Shown piece by piece: positions 6,690-9,835 of a stretch of DNA of 9,835 bases (the first letter of the stretch is position 1; every line of letters begins with the position of its first letter). Under the pieces are notes generated by a model that saw only the letters and a list, made by a program, of their open reading frames with translations, searched no databases and was not told the origin of the DNA. The translations under genes were made by a program, and so were the position numbers. Source of the stretch: Mailhella sp. (GTDB lineage: Bacteria; Desulfobacterota; Desulfovibrionia; Desulfovibrionales; Desulfovibrionaceae); NCBI GenBank assembly GCA_024404335.1, contig JAKSQA010000023.1:1-9835 (forward strand), in the 5' to 3' direction.

Positions 6690-7737
6690 AGCTGATCTCC
6701 ACCTGTTCCTGGTCGTCCTTGCGGCGGACGATGGAGCCGATCTCCCATGCGGAGGTGCTGTCCATGGAATTGAGGATGGGGAGGATCTCGTCGGCAGTGC
6801 GGCGGTCGACGACCATGATGTAGCCGATGCCGCAGTTGAAGATCTGCAGCATTTCGGGCCAGGAGAGGTCGCCCTTGTCCTTAAGCCATTCGAAGATGGC
6901 GGGGCGGTCCCAGCTGCCGAATTTGATGGATGCGCAGACGGAGGAGGGAAGGACGCGCGGGATGTTGTCGTAGAAGCCGCCGCCGGTCACATGGACCATG
7001 CCCTTGATCTTGTGGTCGCGCATGACGGCCTTGACCTGGTCGGCATAGATGATGGTGGGGGCGAGGAGCACGTCGGCGAAGGTGCGGTCGGTGCCGGGAA
7101 CGATGTCGTCCGCCTTGGCGCCGCTGGCTTCGTAGATCTTGCGGACAAGGGAGTAGCCGTTGGAATGGACGCCGGAGGAGCCGATGCCGATGATGACGTC
7201 GCCCACGCTGATGGAGGAGCCGTCCACGATGTCGGGGCTGTCGACGAGGCCGACGCAGAAGCCGGCGAGGTCGTAGTCGCCGTTCTCGTACATGCCGGGC
7301 ATTTCGGCGGTCTCGCCGCCGAGCAGGGCGCAGCCGCTCTGACGGCAGCCTTCGCCAACGCCGCTCACGCCGTCGGCGGCCAGGCTGACATCGAGTTCGC
7401 CGCAGCCGAAGTAGTCGAGGAAGAACAGGGGCTTCGCGCCGAGGACGAGGCAGTCGTTCACGCTCATGGCGACGAGGTCGATGCCGACCGTGTCATGCTT
7501 GTTGAACATGGAGGCCATCTTGAGCTTCGTGCCGACGCCGTCGGTTCCGGAAACGAGGACGGGGGACTGCATGCCGCTGATGTCGGGACGGAAGAGGCCG
7601 CCGAATCCGCCGATGTCGGACATGACGCCGTGCGTCTGCGTGCTGGCCACCATGGCCTTGATGCGGGAAACGAGCTCGTTGCCGGCATTGATGTTGACGC
7701 CGGCAGAGGTATATGCGTCGGAACGGGAAGAACTCAT
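6682..7737 (-). CDS. purM: Phosphoribosylformylglycinamidine cyclo-ligase (AIR synthase)
   Basis: Catalyses the fifth step of de novo purine synthesis, the ATP-driven ring closure of FGAM to 5-aminoimidazole ribonucleotide, in the cytosol. It has 351 residues, full length for the family. Motifs: AGVNINAGNELVSRIK at 12-27, SGTDGVGTKLK at 63-73 (nucleotide-binding region), MSVNDCLVLGAKPLFFLDYF at 91-110, GGETAEMPG at 140-148, GIGSSGVHSNGYSLVRK at 184-200, and HVTGGGFYDNIPRVLP at 249-264. No key block is missing. The ATG at 7737 has AGGAG (7750-7746) eight bases upstream. It is the first gene of the operon with DUF523, cbiK and the aminotransferase. No other purine gene is in the window. Confidence 0.97.
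   Translation of the reverse strand: MSSSRSDAYTSAGVNINAGNELVSRIKAMVASTQTHGVMSDIGGFGGLFRPDISGMQSPVLVSGTDGVGTKLKMASMFNKHDTVGIDLVAMSVNDCLVLGAKPLFFLDYFGCGELDVSLAADGVSGVGEGCRQSGCALLGGETAEMPGMYENGDYDLAGFCVGLVDSPDIVDGSSISVGDVIIGIGSSGVHSNGYSLVRKIYEASGAKADDIVPGTDRTFADVLLAPTIIYADQVKAVMRDHKIKGMVHVTGGGFYDNIPRVLPSSVCASIKFGSWDRPAIFEWLKDKGDLSWPEMLQIFNCGIGYIMVVDRRTADEILPILNSMDSTSAWEIGSIVRRKDDQEQVEISFE
6697..6703 (-). promoter_or_regulatory. Shine-Dalgarno deciding the TTG start of the DUF523 gene
   Basis: Minus-strand GGTGGAG lies inside the purM coding sequence, seven bases before TTG (6689-6687). This optimal spacing, with no other in-frame start nearby, supports initiation at TTG within TTTGAATGA, where the purM stop TGA (6684-6682) is also found. 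Confidence 0.7.
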
Positions 7738-7770
7738 GTGGCTTCTCCTGCTAAAGTGGGTTGCTCTGCA

Positions 7771-7799
7771 TAGATAGTCGGTTATTCGGTTTTTGCCAA
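7771..7799 (-). promoter_or_regulatory. Candidate promoter for the purM operon
   Basis: Minus-strand TTGGCA (7799-7794, five of six to consensus) is followed after 17 bases by TATCTA (7776-7771), a weak -10. Transcription would start near 7764, giving a leader of roughly 27 nt. Spacing and position are good, but the -10 match is poor. Confidence 0.4.
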
Positions 7800-7806
7800 G
7801 AGCTAA

Positions 7807-7974
7807 GGAAGCGCTGAAAAAAGCGCTTCCCGGCGTCTATGTGAACATGGACGCTCGCAACCTGCGAATAGGGAAAATCCACTTTTCCCGTTAAATGAGC
7901 AGGTTGGCGTGCCTTTCCCGAAACGGCGAAAGCCGGTTCGGGCATCGAGCTGATTTATTTTCGAATAAATCAGC
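7807..7974. repeat. Array of perfect hairpins, possible structured RNA or palindromic element
   Basis: Five stem-loops occupy 168 bases between purM and the YbhN-like gene. H1: GGAAGCGCT/AGCGCTTCC (7807-7830), loop GAAAAA. H2: GCGTCTATG/CATGGACGC (7833-7854), one wobble, loop TGAA. H3: GGGAAAA/TTTTCCC (7871-7889), loop TCCAC, enclosed by an 8-bp outer stem CAACCTGC (7858-7865)/GCAGGTTG (7899-7906). H4: CCCGAAACGGC/GCCGGTTCGGG (7917-7942), one mismatch, loop GAAA. H5: GCTGATTTATT/AATAAATCAGC (7949-7974), perfect 11 bp, loop TTCG. Read on the plus strand, H4 and H5 carry the stable GNRA and UUCG tetraloops, which hints at plus-strand RNA. No stem has a T-tract after it. The 64-codon minus-strand frame across it lacks recognisable protein features. 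Confidence 0.6.
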
Positions 7975-7980
7975 GGATCC

Positions 7981-8943
7981 CTAATGGAGCTTCGGCGCGT
8001 CGGGATGCGAGGGAAGATAGGTCGAGGCCGTTTCCCGCTCGATCTGTTCGGGCGTGCGTCTGCGCAGCCGGATCTCATAGAGGAAAAGGAGCACGGCGGA
8101 AATGGCGAGGGGGATGAGGTAGTAGAGGACGCGGAATATGAGGATGGCGCCGAAGAGCCTCTGCGGGGTGACGCCGTGGACGATATGGAGGAGGATGACC
8201 TCGAGCACGCCGACGCCTCCGGGCACATGGGTGAGCACGACGGCGACCTGCGCGAGCAGGTAGTTCGAGAGGAAGTCGGAGAAGGGGAGGTCGGCTTCGG
8301 CAGGCAGGAGCACGTAGAGGCAGAGGGCGGCGACGACGAGGTCGGCGCAGGCGACGGCCGTCTGGGATAGGGCTATTCCGAGCGGCGGAAGCGAGCATTC
8401 CCTGCCGAGAATTTTCACGGGCCGCCCCTTGGCAAGGCCGCAGATGACGGCAGGGACGTTAATGTGTCCGGGGCTGATGCCGAGTTCGGGCGGCACATGG
8501 ATGTCGGCGAAGAGGAGCACGCCGCCGGCCAGGCCGAGGGCGCCTATCCAGAAGGTGACCGCCAGCATGAGCACGAGCTTCACGATGTCGAGGATTTTGA
8601 AGCCCCAGGCACCGTACAGGCGGTAGCGCACCGCGGTTCCGCCGAGAAGCGCGCCGATATTATAGCTGACGGCGCATCCGGTGAAGGAGACGAGGGTGAT
8701 GCGCGAAAGGGGGAGCCTGCGGTGCACGGCCTTTACGGCGAGCCAGTCGTAGCCGACGAGGATGGCGTAGTTGATGGCGACGAGGATGACGGAAAGCGCG
8801 AGCTGGGCCGGGATGATAAGCGTGATGTTCTCCGCTATCTCGGAGAGGCTGTACATCCTCAGCTTCTGGTAGAGGAGCCAGCAGGCAAGCAGGAAGATGC
8901 CGGCTACGACGAGCTTTCCGATCACGGGCAGGTACTTCTTCAT
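7981..8943 (-). CDS. YbhN-like / UPF0104 (lysylphosphatidylglycerol-synthase TM region) membrane protein
   Basis: Polytopic inner-membrane protein of the LPG_synthase_TM family, the flippase-like half of MprF found here without the transferase domain. It has 320 residues, close to E. coli YbhN. Hydrophobic segments lie at about 7-25, 41-65, 83-100, 120-146, 188-213, 225-255 and 264-290. Recognised motifs: NYAILVGYDWLAVKAVHRRLP (58-78), LGGTAVRYRLY (100-110), THVPGGVGVLE (238-248), the family's best conserved element, and FRVLYYLIPL (270-279). The segment at 150-186, often a membrane helix in relatives, is unusually polar. The ATG at 8943 has AAGGA seven to eight bases upstream; a frame continuing upstream is non-coding because it crosses the promoter spacer. 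Its substrate is unknown, with lipid transport the general inference. Divergent from xerD. Confidence 0.88.
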   Translation of the reverse strand: MKKYLPVIGKLVVAGIFLLACWLLYQKLRMYSLSEIAENITLIIPAQLALSVILVAINYAILVGYDWLAVKAVHRRLPLSRITLVSFTGCAVSYNIGALLGGTAVRYRLYGAWGFKILDIVKLVLMLAVTFWIGALGLAGGVLLFADIHVPPELGISPGHINVPAVICGLAKGRPVKILGRECSLPPLGIALSQTAVACADLVVAALCLYVLLPAEADLPFSDFLSNYLLAQVAVVLTHVPGGVGVLEVILLHIVHGVTPQRLFGAILIFRVLYYLIPLAISAVLLFLYEIRLRRRTPEQIERETASTYLPSHPDAPKLH

Positions 8944-9013
8944 CGGGAATCCTTTGCAGATGGTCTTCGGGACTGGAAGACGGAGATGCGCGGTACGGGA
9001 CGGAATTTCAAGA

Positions 9014-9042
9014 ATGATACAGTATTGCACCCGCGATGGCAA
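9014..9042 (-). promoter_or_regulatory. Sigma70-type promoter for the YbhN-like gene
   Basis: Minus-strand TTGCCA (9042-9037) and TATCAT (9019-9014) are separated by exactly 17 bases, each a five-of-six match to consensus. The start of transcription would be near 9007, leaving a leader of about 64 nt. Confidence 0.7.
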
Positions 9043-9068
9043 TGCCGGCGGCGGGAACGGCTCCCGGA

Positions 9069-9098
9069 TTGACGCACGGGACCGCGCGACGTTATCCT
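9069..9098 (+). promoter_or_regulatory. Sigma70-type promoter for xerD
   Basis: TTGACG (9069-9074, five of six) and TATCCT (9093-9098, four of six) are 18 bases apart. Transcription would begin around 9105, leaving a leader of under 20 nt that contains the Shine-Dalgarno GGAGGG (9110-9115). The minus-strand promoter lies back to back with it. Confidence 0.6.
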
Positions 9099-9122
9099 GA
9101 TGGTTCCATGGAGGGTTTCGAC

Positions 9123-9835
9123 ATGCCGGAAGATACCGTATCGGCCCGCTCCCCCGCACGGCGCGGAGCGGGTGCGGCGCCTGGGCGCCATTCCCGATCC
9201 GTGAGGGCGCTTGCCGTGCGATGGCTCGACATGCTTCTCGCCGCGAGGGGGCTTTCCCCCATGACGGTCGCCGCCTACAGGCAGGACCTGGATGCGCTGC
9301 TTGCCTTTCTTGAAGAGGGGGGGCTTTCCGCAGACGCCGCTCCCGATGCCGTGGATGACGAGCAGCTGCTGCTGTTCGCGGTATGGCTGCGGAGGCGGGG
9401 CGACGGCAAGAGGACGCTGGCAAGGCGTCTTTCATGCCTGCGGGGATTTCTCGGCTGGTGTGCCGAATCCGGATTCATCGAATCGAATCCTGCCGAGCTT
9501 CTCGACGGGCCGAAGCTGCCGAAGGTGCTGCCCAACGTGCTTTCCCATGAGGAGGCGGCGGCGCTTCTGGAATGTCCGGACGCATCGACGAAGCTCGGGC
9601 GACGCGACCGGGCCATGCTGGAGCTCATGTACGCATCGGGCCTGCGCGTTTCCGAACTGACGTCGCTGCGTCCGCTCGACCTCGACCTGCAGGTCGGCAT
9701 GGTGAGGGTCTTCGGCAAGGGGCGGAAGGAAAGGCTCGTCCCCATGCACATGAGGGCCGTTTCCGTCATGGACGGCTACCTCCGTGACGTGAGGCCGGAA
9801 TTCTCCCCCCTTGACGACCGGGTCTTCCTGAACAG
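9123..9835 (+). CDS. xerD: Tyrosine recombinase XerD, 3'-truncated by window edge
   Basis: Site-specific recombinase acting with a XerC partner at dif to resolve chromosome dimers. The frame is open from the ATG at 9123 to the window end (about 237 codons; full proteins are near 300). The N-terminal SAM-like core-binding domain is seen at about 28-125, with SPMTVAAYRQDL and RRLSCLRGFLGWC. The catalytic domain begins near 138 with LPNVLSHEEAAALLE. Catalytic residues visible are R175 in YASGLRVSEL and K199 in VFGKGRKERLVP; both are offset by 27 from E. coli XerD R148 and K172. The HxxR, His and Tyr residues fall beyond the edge. ATG 9123 is preferred to ATG 9108 because GGAGGG (9110-9115) is seven bases upstream of the former, while the latter would be almost leaderless and has no ribosome site. 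KLPKVLP resembles XerD more than XerC, but XerC is not excluded. Confidence 0.9.
   Translation, partial: MPEDTVSARSPARRGAGAAPGRHSRSVRALAVRWLDMLLAARGLSPMTVAAYRQDLDALLAFLEEGGLSADAAPDAVDDEQLLLFAVWLRRRGDGKRTLARRLSCLRGFLGWCAESGFIESNPAELLDGPKLPKVLPNVLSHEEAAALLECPDASTKLGRRDRAMLELMYASGLRVSELTSLRPLDLDLQVGMVRVFGKGRKERLVPMHMRAVSVMDGYLRDVRPEFSPLDDRVFLN

Noticed and set aside
7751..7945. 64-codon minus-strand frame upstream of purM
   Set aside because: It runs across four hairpins and the candidate purM promoter, lacks a convincing ribosome site, and looks like chance translation of a structured non-coding stretch. It would be reconsidered if homologues kept the frame.
7807..7974. CRISPR array or insertion-sequence remnant
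   Set aside because: The hairpins differ from each other in sequence and there is no repeat-spacer periodicity, no transposase fragment and no evident target-site duplication.
8944..9435. Upstream extension of the YbhN-like frame
   Set aside because: It runs antisense to xerD and across both divergent promoters; the ATG at 8943 has a good ribosome site and matches the family N-terminus.

Overview
The window is GC-rich, compact bacterial chromosome with a typical metabolic gene set and no sign of phage or plasmid. A cytoplasmic CbiK-type chelatase, a complete DctP/Q/M TRAP transporter, a YbhN-like membrane protein and strongly C/G-biased third codon positions together suggest an anaerobic deltaproteobacterium of the Desulfovibrio/Bilophila/Mailhella kind. 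That placement is inferred from gene content, not from a marker gene.

Layout. (1) 1-680, minus: the N-terminal two thirds of a lipoate-protein ligase (lplA), cut by the window edge. A 681-975 divergent control region holds a candidate lplA promoter, a GC-rich hairpin-forming lplA leader and two palindromes just before dctP. (2) 976-3886, plus: dctP-dctQ-dctM, with a strong hairpin terminator between dctP and dctQ and another after dctM. (3) 3887-4126: a convergent gene-free spacer with several inverted repeats, ending in a terminator for the opposing operon. (4) 7737-4127, minus: a tightly packed operon purM - DUF523 (TudS-like) - cbiK - class I aminotransferase, with overlaps of 8 bp and 4 bp and a gap of 11 bp. 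The DUF523 gene appears to start at TTG inside the end of purM. (5) 7738-7980: the purM promoter region and an unusual run of perfect hairpins with no convincing gene. (6) 8943-7981, minus: a YbhN/UPF0104 membrane protein, divergent from (7) xerD from 9123, plus, cut by the right edge before the last catalytic residues. Both have recognisable sigma70-type promoters in the shared 179-bp spacer.

Functionally, lplA serves protein lipoylation, dctPQM imports an organic acid of unknown identity, purM makes the purine precursor AIR, cbiK inserts metal into sirohydrochlorin (cobalamin/siroheme branch), and xerD resolves chromosome dimers. No dramatic new system is visible. The least explained element is the hairpin array at 7807-7974, followed by the paired palindromes upstream of dctP and the hairpin-rich 3' spacer at 3911-4108.
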